Assembly: GCA_002633005.1 (NCBI GenBank)
Contig: NMRA01000111.1
Location: 340,866-404,865 of the forward strand
DNA from: Phoronis australis
Taxonomy: Eukaryota > Phoronida > Phoronidae
DNA: 64,000 bases
Direction of reading: 5' to 3'
A program made the translations under genes and the position numbers. The notes beneath the pieces were generated by a model that saw only the letters and a list, made by a program, of their open reading frames with translations, ran no database searches and was not told the origin of the DNA. Every line of letters begins with the position of its first letter. The first letter of the stretch is position 1. Positions 46,565-59,378 of this stretch are shown here, piece by piece.

Positions 46565-47165
46565 ACAGGGTTACGGTTATTAAAATTTACATTCATATAT
46601 TAATGACAGAAGTCTGCATAAGCATTACACACCGACAAAAAGTGCAGTTGGTCTTCAACGTAATTTACATTTCAGAAAAAAACAAATTGTATTACAGAAA
46701 TCTACATTTTATTTTGTTGTGCCTTCCGCTTCCACGTTCAAGCTGTGGTTCGCACAACAAAACCTTGACAAATTTTGCTTAAAATGACTAGGTAGATTAA
46801 ACGGAAAACATCCCTGTGAAGAGTAATTATGTTTAAAAGACTTGAAATAGAACAATTTATAGTTTTCATGAATGATAACTGCACAACCTTGTAACAGTAA
46901 CAGTTAATCACTCTCTGGAAAATTTGTTTTAAAGAAGTTACTTCACATGTTACACCTTGATTCATCCATACTTGGACAAAAGAGATCTGACAAAGAATCC
47001 TAATTACAAGTAAATCTACCGTTACTGTCAAGAATAAAGATCATATCAGACACAGCTCGGATGTACATCCTTGATGGCAATTTCAGTATCTTAAAATGTT
47101 TTGTAAACAGTAGATGACGTCCTCTATCACTTAATACGGCGGCATTAGAACAGTAAGTGCTCATC
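46565..47165 (-). pseudogene. Non-LTR retrotransposon 3' fragment, copy R2
   Basis: Nucleotide similarity to R1 and R4 is clear (for example CATAAGCATTACACA and AAAAGGACTTG-like stretches), but the frame is more damaged. It lies between ShKT exon D and linker 46304 and marks the same intron as R1, R3 and R4. Confidence 0.55.
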
Positions 47166-47635
47166 TCAAACACCATCTGGAAGCAAAATTTCGTCTACTA
47201 CTCAATGAGTAAAACAACACCGACAAAGTTGTCAAGTCTCTTAGAACCCACACCAAATTCTGAAAACATGACCCAAGAAACTGAAATGTTGCACATCAAA
47301 ATATAGTCAGCAATACACCCGATGAACCAACTCACGATGTGGATGACACGTGTGAAGGGAAGTCTAGTGGACCGTCCGGTTCTTATATGGTAATGGGAGT
47401 ACTTGAAATGAGAAGCTACGTGAATGCAATTTCTAGAATATTGCAAATAGCAGGACTATTGTCCATTGGATTATTTTCAAAAGGAATTGAACTTATACTC
47501 AGGCAGAAATCCTTTCAAGATTACGAATAACTAGTATAAATATCTCAAGATGTCGATGCATTCAAATGCTATCTTGGCTTTGTGACGAACTTATATAAGT
47601 TAACAACAATTTGAAAATACATGCGGCTAACTTAC

Positions 47636-47758
47636 TGGTTGCAGTAGGCCTACAGAATCCGCAGAATTTGGGACAGTTCTTTCTGGCCCATGACTCATAG
47701 ACACCAGTGCATGCAGATTTGCTGTATGAAGTGCAATCTACAATCAAGTCTTCACAGC
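47636..47758 (-). CDS. ShKT domain exon D
   Basis: 123-nt exon, acceptor AAACCAG, donor GTAAGT, phase 1 to 1. The cysteines are in GCEDLIVDC, SACTGVYESWA and NCPKFCGFC, followed by RPTAT before the splice. It starts with GC TGT, so any exon ending in a split T would give a Cys at the junction. It is followed downstream by a non-LTR fragment and linker 46304. Confidence 0.85.
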
Positions 47759-48427
47759 CTGGTTTGGAATAAATCAAAGCATTGATATTACTAAAGTTTC
47801 ATTCCAATTTAATTATCACGAACACAGTTCACAAAAAAACACGCGAGAAACACTTGTGATAAGATATCAACTTTACCAGTAACCCCAGTTTTGTCACTGT
47901 CGTCGCCACGTTTGCACGGAGTATTGTTTGTAAGGTGAGGTGAACTGAGGTTTCCGGTAAATTGGTGAGATAAAAAAGCCAATTCCGTGACTATCGTGAA
48001 ATTTATTTAGATCGCTAACCTGTCTAATGTCCGCTTATTAAAAACAGAAAATGTTGCAATTACAATGCCACCTTTTTCCGGTTTCATCTCAAAGCGCTTT
48101 TGGGTATAATGTCTGTCTTTTGACAAAAACGCTGCTGGTACAATTTTGTCTGTAGCGAGAACATGTCAAATTTGCGTTTTAGCTTAGGTACACATATCCA
48201 GCTTTTTATCCGTAAGTTCCGTTTTTTCATTCTTTTGACCGTGAGAACTCTCAACATGGTGTTCATAGTAACACTGTCCCCTTGTTATGAATATTATTAT
48301 TTTCAGACTCAATTTTCTTTCCTGACATAACAACCGTAATCATTTTTGCAATATCTGAATGCAAGGAACTTGAACAATATGTTGTAATTTACCAAATGTT
48401 TTATTATATAAACCTTTATTTCATGGT

Positions 48428-51400
48428 AGTTTTCATTCATCCACGAGTCTCCGCTGATGTCGAATAATGAAAAGCTGAATAGGCTGCTGGAGTCTGTGAC
48501 TGCAAAGGCTTCTTATATTATTAGGCCTGCAGTGCTACAAGGTGAAAACGGCTATAATCGCGCATGGAAATTACTACAAGAACGCTTTGGAGATCCGGTT
48601 ATTCTTTGCAACGCCTGGATTGACAAATTACGAGGATCATCGATTCAAGCATCCAATGCTAAAGATATTCGCGCTTTAGCCGACAATATTTGCGCGTGTT
48701 ATGGAACGCTCAAAGGCATGAACAGAATAAATTTCATCTCTCATCATCACATCAAAATCATTTATGATCGTTTGCCGTATGATGCACAGACGTGCTGGAG
48801 GAAGCAAGCCGCGAGAAGCAGACTCGACTGCGGTGATTATCCAGTTTTTGCGGACTTTGTGGAGTTTCTCGAAACGTATGCGTCGGAAGTTTCCGATCCC
48901 GTCTTCGGTCAAATTCGTACAAGCGCTCAAGCAGGTCAAGGTGACCGGATGTTTATGGCGGTCGACCAGACAAGAAATATTCAGAGCCAAAGAAATAAAC
49001 TTTCTTGTTTTAAATGTAGTGGCAAGCACAAACTCATTGATTGTGATGAGTTCATTTCATTGAGTGCTAAGGACAGGAAATCATTTGTAAGGGGTAAGAA
49101 ATTGTGCTTCAATTGCCTAGCATTTTCCAATCACACATCAGCTCTGTGAAGAAAACAGTCTTGCAACTTGTGTCCTGATACTAGTGACACAATGTACCTA
49201 ACTCTAAGCATTATCAGCTCCATGAAGCATTTACTGTTGAATCTGGTGCTACTAGTGCTACTCACAATGAGTATTCTAGTCATTGGCCTAATGAATCGGC
49301 TGCTTCATTACATTCACATGACATGAAGTCTTCTCATTGTGTTGCATTGCCAATTCAATTGTCCCTATTAGTGTTGGCATACCTGAGAGCGAATGCAATG
49401 TTAAGTGTAATGCACTTTTGGATTCAGGAAGTACTAAATCTTTTTGCTCTCATGATCTAGCATGTAAGCTGTCTGGTTTGAAAAAGCTTGAAACCAAATC
49501 CATGACATTTCAGACATCTGATCAGTCTGTTATGAGTGTGAATCTCATTGATTTGTATTAAAAATCTAAATCTGTGCCTCGATTGTCAGTTATCAAACAT
49601 GTTGAGGTAGGAGTTGTTGGAAACTTTCCTCATTTCAGAAATTCAGTTTCTCGTGATATTATTGACAATTTCAGTCATTTGGTTGGCTTGAGTCTGGTAA
49701 AGTTGACATGATTATTGGTCAAGACTATCCCGATTTATTGTTGCCTCTTGAAATTAAGAAAGGCAATAAGGATGAATCATATGCATTGCGAACTGAGTTA
49801 GGTTGAACAACAAATGGCCCTTTTGAAAGCTCTGACGGTTCTGAATGCCTCACTACTGTGTTTTCAAACTTCATCAGTGAATCAGTACAATCATCTGTTG
49901 AAAAGTTTTGGTCTGTGGACACTAACGTTGACTTAGTTGACATGTCACAGTATGATATTGCCTGTTTAAAGCATTGGGACTCTACTATTACTGTGGTTGA
50001 CAATCATTATGAGTTTGGCATACCCTTTAAGACGGATCCCTCTGAATTACCTAACAACAGCGCTTTTGCTGAATCACGTATGCGTAGTCTCAAATCTGGC
50101 TTCATTAAAGATATTGCCTTTAAGGAGCGCCACACTGCAGAACTTTTCTGATGGTTTTGCTGAGCCTGTCTCTTCAGATGCCCTTGAGCCATTTCGTAAA
50201 ACATGGTATCTACCTCATCATAAAGTAACTAATCATTGTAAACGGGAAAAAATTCGCATTGTATTTGAATGCTCAGCTAAATATGCTGGTACGTCATTAA
50301 ATAATGTAGTCCATCAGGGACTAGATTTGATTTAAAATCTGTTGTCTGTTTTGATCAGGTTCAGACAAAATCATGTTGCTATAATGGGTGATATAAAGGG
50401 TATGTTTCATCAGGTGAAGGTCACGCCTTCCGACAGAGATGTGCTAAGGTTTTTATGGTGGCCTAATGGCGATGTTTCTGGTACGCGGCAAACTTATAGA
50501 ATGACTGTTCATTTATTTGGTGGAGTTTGGTCTCCCAGTGCAGCAAACTTTGCTCTGCAACGTGTAGTACCTGACTTCGGAGACAAGTTTACTCCTACTG
50601 TTGTTGACAGCGTACTGAGAAACTTTTATATAGATGATTAATTGAACTCTGTTTCTGATAGCAATGCTGCTTGTCAACTTATTGATGAATTAACAGAGCT
50701 ACTGAAATTGGGCGGATTTTGTATCACCAAGGAGTCTATCCCCATAGAGCACCGTGCCACTAATGTCCAGTCCATGGAACTGCACAATGATACTTTGCCT
50801 ACTGAACGAGCATTAGGGGTGAAATGGATTGTTGAAAAGGATGTTTTTGGTATATCCGTGAAATCTCTGAACACTGATCAAATTTGTGCAAAATGTGGCG
50901 TCCTACAGATATTTAGCTCCATCTTTGATCCTGTGGGATTTATTGGGCCATTTGTAGTTACAGCCAAGGTCATTTTTCAGAACGAGGTCAGACGTCAGCT
51001 TGGTTGGGATGATTTGATGTCATCTTTGGATATTGATGCATGGAAGAAATGGGTTTCTGATCTTCCACTGTTACAGGAATTTCAAATTCCTTGGTGTGTT
51101 ATTTCTAGTGATGTTGACTTGGATAACTGTGCGATTTGAATTGCACTTTTTCTGCGACGCCTCAGAAAAGGCATATGGATCAGATGCTTACCTACGTACC
51201 ATTTATCAGGACAGTATTCAGTGTTCAATACATGATTGCAAAGTCAAGATTGGCTCCCATCAAGTCCATGAATATTCCCAGATTGGAATTATATGCTGCT
51301 GTAATAGCTTTCAAGCTTAAATCTCTGTTGGTTACATCACTTGATTTCACTATTAGTGATGTTGTCTTTTGGACGGACAGTACCATAGTGTTGCATTACA

Positions 51401-53545
51401 ATAATAACTCTACAAAGCGCTTGAAAACATTCCTTTCCAACAGAGTATCCACCATACTGGAGAACAGTGAAATTTCTCAGTGGCATCATGTGCCTTCTAA
51501 ACTCAATCCTGCGGAATTGATAGCTCGTGGTGTGAATGGTCAGGTAATGGTTTCTGCCACCATTTGGAAATTTGGTTCAGAATTTCTCTCGAAGTCCGAG
51601 ACTGATTGGCCTGATAATTTTGACTTATCCCATTCCTGTGATGATTTGGAGGTCAAGATTTATGCTATTGTTGTTGATGATGATCTTATTCCAACCATTG
51701 ATACTGCTGATTTGTATGCCAGATTTTCTAGCTGGTTTAGATTGAGAAAGTCTGTGGCCTGTCTAAGACGTTTCTGGTTATGGCTTAGGAATAAGCATAC
51801 TTGTGCTGTAGGCAACTTGACATTGTCTTAATTGAAATCTGCTGAACAAGTTATTAATATGGATGTTCAGTCAAAACATTATAGTAGTGATTTAGATAAG
51901 TTTCAGAATGGAGAAAGTATCTCCAAGCGCAGTAATATCTATGATTTGGATGTTAAGGTCATTAGAGTTAACAGTAAGTTAGGTAATTTGCCCAATGCTA
52001 CTTGTCCTATAATTTTTTCTAAGAAGACTTATGTTAGTAGGCTCATTATTGATCAAGTGCACAAACTCAGTGCTCATTCTGGACACGAGCATGTTTTGAG
52101 TGATTAAAGGGGTCATTTTTGGATACCTGGAGCAAGGGGTATTATCAATAATATTGTTAGACATTGTGCGAGTTGTAAGAAACTTCGAGGTAAACTGTTG
52201 CCTCAGCGTATGTCAAATTTACCTATTCAGCGAATTTCACCTCAATCTTGCGCATTTGTAAATATAGGTTGTGATGTGTTTGGACCCTTTCTGGTCAAAA
52301 GGGGGTGGAGTCGTGAGAAGCGTTATGGGTGTTTATTCACCTGATTGTCAATGAGAGCTATTCACATTGAGAAATTACATTCCCTTGATGCGGATTCTTT
52401 TTTGAATACCCTGATTAGGTTTATTGCCAGACGTGGTAAGCCTGACAAAATAAGGTCTGACAACGGTAGAAATTTTATTGGGGCTCAGAAAGAGTTGGCC
52501 AAGTCTATTCGTCAGTGGACTGACAAGTCACTTTAAGATAGTTTATTGTTGCGAGAAATTGAGTGGTCGTTTAACCCTCCACATGCCTCTCATTGGGGCG
52601 GCTCTTGAGAGCACCTCATTCGAAGTGTACGTAATGTCCTGAACATTATTTTGAAAGATCAAGTCCTTAATGATGAACGGCTTGATACTATATTTTGCGA
52701 AGTGGAATATATTGTGAATAGCAGACTTCTGACTGTTAATTCAGATTTGAATGCAATTTTTCGCAATGATTTGTTGTTAATCAAGAAAGGTTTTACTTGT
52801 CCACCTGGTCACTTTGGACCTAGGGCTATATTTTGAAAGCGATGGTACCATGTACAGTATGTAGCCAACTGCTTATGGTCTCGTTGCCTAAAAGAGTATT
52901 TCCCATGCTTCAAATGGAAATCGGTCAGGGAAAATCTTAAATTGGGTTATGTTGTCCTTATAGGAGATGGAAATGCTCATCGCAACTCTTGGAAGTTGGG
53001 TCGTGTTAATGCTATTCATCATAGCTCTGATGGTGTTGTGCGTTCTTTTGGATTGAAAACTGAAAGTAACGCTCATCTTGTACGACCCATTACTTAGCCG
53101 TGTTTGTTGAAATCAGAAGTGGCTTAATTATGTTAGTTACATATGTTATCACAAAGTTTGGTAAAAATTTGTTATGACATTATATTGTTACATTGTGTAA
53201 GTTTACATATATAAGACTGTATTGGCATTTGAAACAACATTATATTATAAAGTAACATTGCCTTAGGTGTAATTCATTTGTAAAATTGTCATTTAAAAGG
53301 GTCGGTGTAGCGCATTCCCTTTTTATTGAGTATGGTGTCGCTGTATTTCCAGGGGCCCGACCACGTGGACTCGGCTTTAGCATATGATTGGTTGGCGTTT
53401 TGAACGTAGGTGTGAGTATATTGTTCACTGGTTCAAATGTATTATTCTGAAATACAGGTTTTAACACTGAAACTCGTTCATATTAGGAACCCTACCCTCC
53501 TCAAGCCACAAGTGTTTCGCCTCGGGCGGTTTGTAATCCGTCACA
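48428..53545 (+). pseudogene. 5'-truncated, decayed BEL/Pao retrotransposon
   Basis: Domains in BEL/Pao order: gag (DUF1759-like, 48430-48900), zinc knuckles (CFKCSGKHKLIDC near 49003), aspartic protease (LLDSGSTKSF near 49412), reverse transcriptase (GDIKGMFHQVKV near 50385; YIDD at 50627-50638), RNase H (FFCDASEKAYGS, FWTDSTIVLHY), integrase zinc region and core (DNGRNFIGAQKEL near 52458; PPHASHWGG near 52579) and a DUF5641-like end (SWKLGRV). About a dozen in-frame stops and several frameshifts make it non-functional. The 5' LTR and start of gag are missing; the left edge falls inside gag against host sequence TTTCATGGTA. Confidence 0.9.
53131..53545 (+). repeat. 3' LTR of the BEL/Pao element
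   Basis: It begins TGTTAGTTAC after a purine-rich stretch and ends TAATCCGTCACA, so it has the usual TG...CA limits. A TATA-like TATATAAG lies at 53208-53215. No 5' partner LTR exists in the window. The start is chosen by the TG rule and could be off by some bases. Confidence 0.6.
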
Positions 53546-53756
53546 TTAACTATCAAAAAAAATTAACAAAATGTGTGATATGAATACCACACTTAATTGG
53601 ATTCGAGGCAAGAGACCCAAAGTACAATAACAAACATTTATACAAGCCTAGTTAATTATAAAACAAAGAGTTAAGCATTTTTTCTCTACGTAGTGTGGCT
53701 AAGTATACGAATTTTAGAATGTTTGCATTAGGAGTCTTCGTAATATTGTTGAAGTT

Positions 53757-54240
53757 TTGACAAAGTTACAGGTATCAAAATTTACATTCACATTTTGCCG
53801 ACAGAGGTCTGCATAAGTATTACATACCAACAAAAGTGCAGTTTGTCTTCAACGCAGTCTACATTACAGAAAAAGCAATTTGTATCACATAAATCTATTT
53901 TGTTGTGCCTACCGCTTCCACGTTTAATTTTAGGTTCGTTCAACGAAACTTTGAAAAATTTTGTATAAAATGACGAGGTAGATTAAATTGAAAACATTCC
54001 TCTGAAACGTAATTATGTTTGAAAGATTTAAAATAGAACAATTTGCGGTTTACATGATTGTTAACAGCAGAGCCTTATAAGTAACAGTTAATCACCGTGA
54101 TTTATCCAGATTTCATAGATACCATACTTGGATAAAAGAGATCTGACGGAAGAACCCAAACTACAATTAAATGTACCGTTGTTGTCTAGAATAAAGAAGG
54201 ACTCATCCCAAACACCATCTGGAAGCAAAACGTCGTTAAT
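53757..54240 (-). pseudogene. Non-LTR retrotransposon 3' fragment, copy R3
   Basis: Shares with R1 and R4 the stretch from TTTACATTCA through TTACAGAAAAAGCAA to CGCTTCCACGTTTAATTT. It sits between ShKT exon E and the right end of the BEL/Pao insertion. Its frame is broken throughout. Confidence 0.55.
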
Positions 54241-54656
54241 TTCGCAACGGGTTAAACAACATTCATAATGTTGTGAAAGTCTGCTAGAGCCCATATGTCA
54301 TGTTGCATATCGAAATAGAATCAGAATTGCATCCGATGAAACAACTCACGATGTGGATGAGACCTGTGAAGAGAAGTCTAGTGGACTGTCGGTCTTATAT
54401 CGTAATGGGAATAATTGAAACGAGAAACTACGTGAATGCAGTTTCTAGAACATTGCAAGCAGCAGTACTGTTGTCCACTGGATTATTTTCAAAAGGAATT
54501 GAACTTATATTCTGGAAGCGAATCTTTCAAGATTGCGCGTCAATAGTATAATTATGTCAAGATGTCGATGCGTTCAATTTCTATCTTGCCCTTGTGACAA
54601 ACTTGTATAATGTACATAAGTTAACAACAATTTTAAACTGCGTAAGGCTAACTTAC

Positions 54657-54761
54657 AGAATCCGCAGAATTTGGGGCAGTTGCGTTTGCCATATGACTCA
54701 GAGGCACCAGTGCATACAGATCTGCCGTATAAATGGCAATATGTAATCAAGTCTTCACAGC
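54657..54761 (-). CDS. ShKT domain exon E (sixth Cys split by the donor)
   Basis: 105-nt exon, acceptor AACCAG, donor GTAAGT, phase 1 to 1. It has CEDLITYC, SVCTGASESYG and NCPKFCGF, then a final T before the donor. The exon is short at its 3' end, so the codon of the sixth cysteine is cut after its T. Spliced to ShKT exon D (which starts GC) the codon becomes TGC and Cys is restored. Spliced to a CC linker it becomes Ser. The linker expected just downstream is absent because of the BEL/Pao insertion. The conserved Trp of the ESWA motif is Tyr here. Confidence 0.75.
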
Positions 54762-55468
54762 CTGGTTGGAAACAAATTGAACCATTGATTTCACTGCAGT
54801 TTCATTCCAAATTAATTATCACAAACACAGTTGATAAAAACACGCGAGCAACTATTGTGATAAGATCTCGACTTTACCAGTAACGTCAGTTTTGTCATCA
54901 TTTTCACCGTCGCCGCCACGTTCGCACAGTTTTGTCTAAACCGTTGTAAGGTGAGGCGAACGGAGGTTTCCGGTAAATTGTTGAGATATAAATCCTATTT
55001 CGTGACTATCGTGAAATTTGTTCTGATCGCTACCCTGCCTATTGTTCGCTAGTCAAGAACAGAAAATGTTGAAATTACAATGCCTCTTTTTGTCCAGTTT
55101 CATCTCAAGGCACTTTGGGTGTTACGTCTGCCTTTCGAGAAAAACGCTGTTGGGACAATTTTGCCGGTAGCGACGAACATTTCACATTTGGGGTGGGGCT
55201 TAGATCCAGGTATCCAGGTTTTTTATCCGTAAGTTCCGCTTTTTCATTCTCTTGACCGTGAGAACTATAAACATGGTGTTCAAAGTAAAAATGTTATGAA
55301 TATTATTATTTTCAAACTCTATTTTCATTCCTGACATAATTACCGTAATCAGTTTTCTAATATCAAGAAACTGGAACAACAAGTTGTAAATTACCAAATG
55401 TCTATTACATAAACCTTTATTTCATGGTGGAAAATATATTTCAAAAAAGAAACCACAGCACGGCTTAC

Positions 55469-55498
55469 CTTTAGTCCTCGTCACAGGAGAAGTTGGGG
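55469..55498 (-). CDS. 30-nt linker micro-exon 5c
   Basis: Acceptor CATTTCAG, donor GTAAGC, phase 1 to 1, encoding PTSPVTRTK. It lies upstream of ShKT exon E. The downstream intron and the MITE-bearing upstream intron match those around 46304 and 18057, so it is the same linker type in another unit. Confidence 0.5.
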
Positions 55499-55717
55499 CT
55501 GAAATGCAACAATATAACTTAACTATTAAATAAATTTAAAAATGTGCCACACGAGTGCCACACTTTATTGCATTCGAGGCAAGAGACCCAAAGTACATGT
55601 ACAATAACAAACATTCATACAAGCACAGTTAAATTCAAAACACCGAGTAATTTTTTTCTATGTACTGTGGCTAAGTATGCGAATTTTAAAATGTTTGCAC
55701 CAGGATTGTTGAAATAT

Positions 55718-56330
55718 TGACAGGGTTACGTTTATCAAAATTTACATTCATATATTGCTGACAGAGATCTGCATAAGCATTACACAGCAACAAACGGTGC
55801 AGTTCATCTTCAACATAGTTTACATTACAGAAAAAGCAAATTGTATTGCAGAAATCTATTTTGTTGTGCCTTCCGCTTCCACGTTTAATTTGTGGTTCGC
55901 ACAACAAAACCTTGACAAATATTGCATAAAATGACGAGGTGGATTAAAATGAAAGCATTGCTGTGAAGAATAATTATGTTGGGAATATTTAAAATAGAAC
56001 AATTTATGGTTTTCAGCCCAACCTTGTAACAGTCAATCATTCCCTGGAAAAATTATTTGAAAGAAGTTACTTCTCATATTACACGTTGATTTATCCACAT
56101 TTCACAGAAATCATACTTGGCATCTGACAGAGCAATTACAAGAAAATCTACCATTACTGTCAAGAATTAATAACATGTCATACACAGCTCGTAAAAATTT
56201 CAGTCTTGTTGGCAATTTCAGTATCTTAAACCAATATTTCATACATGCGATATAATGTTTTACATGTACAAATAGTGGATGACGCCCGCATTCACTTGAT
56301 ACGACTGCATTAGATCAAGAGCTCATACCA
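55718..56330 (-). pseudogene. Non-LTR retrotransposon 3' fragment, copy R4
   Basis: The best preserved copy: the frame 55686-55907 reads KRGSGRHNKIDFC, CFFCNVN and EDELHRLLLCNAYADL. It lies directly upstream of linker 55469 in transcription order and is followed by the MITE-bearing segment, in the same arrangement as at 20.1-22.8 kb. Confidence 0.65.
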
Positions 56331-57032
56331 AGCACCATTTTACAATACTTCACACGAAAACGTTTTACGGTGTCATATTCCCTAAACTGGCGATTACAAA
56401 CTGTCTAATACTGTAACCCCTATTTCATCGAAGGAGTTGCATTTCAACATCTAAAAATCCAACTTTGTGACAGTGATTTTTCTTTGTTCAGTACTTTTCC
56501 AAATTTTAAAACGAATTTTTCAAAAAATGACGAAGCTGGAGATCCGCGAAGCTATGATTAATAATGCCGTCACAGCGCCACCTATTCCGGTTAATCCCTA
56601 AGACCGCGTGCTGTTAGGTGTACCGAAGGTACTGATTTGCATCCGAAAAAGTGCAGGGTAAAATAGTCAATTTAATAACAGCCGCTTGACCAGTAAAATC
56701 CAAATACCCAGAGTACGGTATGTTAGGGCACTAATCGAATGGAAACAGCAAATATCACTTGTCATGATCAACCCACATACCAAATTTCACTGAAAACCAC
56801 CCGTTCTTGAATGCCGGATTAACGGTATAAAAATCAACAAAACAAAAAGACTGAAGAGGGAAATCCCGAATTACTGACATCCTAGCGAAAAACAATGCAG
56901 AGGGCGCTTGACAAGGTTATCCACATACAGAATGTCTGACATCAGTGATCGATAACCGGAGATACGACTCTATGAAGCGAAAGAAAACCTGCGTCACAGC
57001 ATCAACTTGCATCCGATGAGGACTAAAAGCAG

Positions 57033-57792
57033 CTGGGACCGATGAATAATCCTTGTACTCGAAATTCAACAGGAAATCATCTTTGGCATTTTATGTCTTA
57101 CTTTTTGTAAATTCATATGTAAGTGACTGTGGTCGAGTTAAAATTTGCACTTTGTGACCCTACATTCATGCTGCAAACTTGGGTAAAATTTAGGTATTTC
57201 GAGATTAGGGCCCGGTCTCTAATCTTTGTACTCGAAACGAACTCGAAACTATTTTTGGCAATTTCTCTGCTCCTCTTGTGCGAACTTAAGATGTTTGGTT
57301 ATCAGACTGTGCTCGAATACATTATAGTTTATGCATGGGAGTTTCTAGTTCAAGTTTGCCCTTGAGCACCCTTATATTCGTGCTACAAACTCGAGTAAAA
57401 ACACGAAATTTCGAGTTCAAACTCGAACTTATTGCTTTAATTTTGGGTTTACAGACTGTGAACTAAGGGCAATAAATTATCTACGTAAGTTATTGTGTAC
57501 TCGAGCATAGAATAACAGACACTTATCTTGATTTCGCCCAAAAGTAGAGTAGAAAATCCCAAACCTAATTTCGAGTAAAAAGATTGGAGACCGGGCCCTG
57601 GATCGTACTTTTAACATTAATGTTTGAGTCCTTATGTGCAAAGTAGCATTACAAAGTTATCCATACAAGCACTTCCGGACTCGAGGATAAAATAACTGAT
57701 ACTGGTCTCGAGTTTGCAACAAAATAGAATACTGAGAAAATCCAAGTTTGGAGTTCAATTTCGAGTAAACAGATTAGACTGCAGTCATGGGC
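57033..57792. mobile_element. TIR element (TACTCGAAAT family), copy 3, split by a nested relative
   Basis: The left end (CTGGGACCGATGAATAATCC) and right end (AATTTCGAGTAAACAGATTAG) match the copies at 22461 and 43911. The middle is interrupted by a second element of the same family at 57208-57599. Confidence 0.6.
57208..57599. mobile_element. Nested TIR element with 30-bp near-perfect ends
   Basis: The left arm GGGCCCGGTCTCTAATCTTT...CTCGAAA and right arm TTTCGAG...AAGATTGGAGACCGGGCCC are inverted with only two mismatches, so it is younger than its host element. It is 392 bp and non-coding. No target duplication was clear. Confidence 0.75.
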
Positions 57793-58932
57793 CACGAACT
57801 TTACACATACTGTGTGCAAATTTCATGAACTACGCTAGTGCCAACAACAGGGAGGGCTTGCAAGCCATGAGGTTCTTGAACACTGAGAATTATTCCTACG
57901 CTGCTGCCTGAGAAGTGAACAAGATTTGATTATTATCCACCAGAAAATCTCGAATAACTCAAGAGCAGTAAGTCGGAAGTAAGAAGTCAAATGTCCGTAA
58001 CAACATCACCTTGTAACCGATAACGCCGCAAAGCAAAGGGCCTAGATAACTTATCGAGATGTCCGATGTAAGGCAATTTACATCGGACGAAGCAGGCGAA
58101 CCTACATACAATCTTATTAAATGTAAACATCAACTTCACGACAAAACAACATAGTGAGAGAAATTTCATTTCACCAAGTAAGAAAGGCAAGAAAAAGACT
58201 TGGGTTTCGTGACTTAACAAGCAAACAAGACAAGAAAACTCACGTCACGACAGGGTAACATACTTGGCCATCACGTGAAAAACAAGCAATAAAATTTGTC
58301 AACATATCTTGCTATTTTTCGTAGTCTTCTGAACTTCAGTTAAAATTTCCATTCGATTTTGTGAACACTGGTACTGCTATGGAAAAGTGACATTTCGTTT
58401 CTGACATACAACGGGAAGTAACTCCCCAAAGTGACCAATCTGCCTCATTTGCAATTCCATTGGAGCCATACTGTGTTATAATATTGATTAACATTGTTTA
58501 AAATTTTGCATAAACTTCTCAAATGCACTAAAACTGATCCGTATATAAGAAAGACGAAGTCATTCTTGGAGATTAATAGGCTCAAAAACGAGGTAGAAGG
58601 TGTAGCATGTCCGGTTGAGTAACAAACCGTTCAATGTGTCACATTGTGTGAGACATAAACAGGTCCCTGCTAGTGAAAGATTTGTCTCAGGGAAACGCTG
58701 GTGAAGAGTCGGATTTCACTGGGGAAAGTCGATTGACCGAAGGCTGTTGCTAGTGAGACATACTTTAAAAGGCTATTTTATGACTCTAATGTATTGAAAC
58801 GCCCAGAATTATATCATCTACCTGCTTACAAGATGCAAGGGCAACATTGAAAGAAAGATATTCGTTCAAAGGTTTACCCGTCAGTTACAGACTATAACTG
58901 TTCCTGCTGAGTTTGGCAATATTTTGACTTGC

Positions 58933-58962
58933 CTTTAGTTGTTTTCAAATGAGAAGTTTTGG
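58933..58962 (-). CDS. 30-nt linker micro-exon 6 with GC donor
   Basis: Aligned with the other linkers, this exon has acceptor GTTCTAG and a GCAAGT donor instead of GTAAGT. GC-AG introns are a known minority class, and the remaining donor bases match consensus well, so it may still splice. Phase 1 to 1. It encodes KTSHLKTTK. It follows the dead ShKT exon H, so it could also be decaying. Confidence 0.4.
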
Positions 58963-59378
58963 CTAGAACACAACGATTTAATTTAAGCATTAGAATATTC
59001 GAAGATACGAAACGCGAAGAAATGTCATGGAGATTAAAAACTGTCCATAAAACAGCCTCTGTTTCACCTTGGGAGTTAAATATGCGTTGAAAGCACACAT
59101 GGTCAGTACGTTCATAGACAATGGCGATTGATAGAAAAGAGATACCATACGAATGCATTTGACTGTATATTGCAAATAACAGGAATGTGGTCCAAGGTAG
59201 ATACTTTCAAATATGCAAAATGACATTTAGTCAGTCTGGTGTTTCAAGATTTTGTGTAACTAGGCCAAATACGTGTTTGAAGTCAATACATCGAAAGTCT
59301 ACCTTGTCCTTGTACGGACCTTGAGTTCGTGTAAAGAATTTTACTACAGTTTTAGTTACGCGTGAACTAAGGTATGGC

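Noticed and set aside
48457-53096. Intact BEL/Pao coding sequence split only by recoded stops
   Set aside because: TGA and TAA stops both occur, and there are several frame changes (gag to protease, within RT, in RNase H), so recoding cannot explain it; it is decayed.
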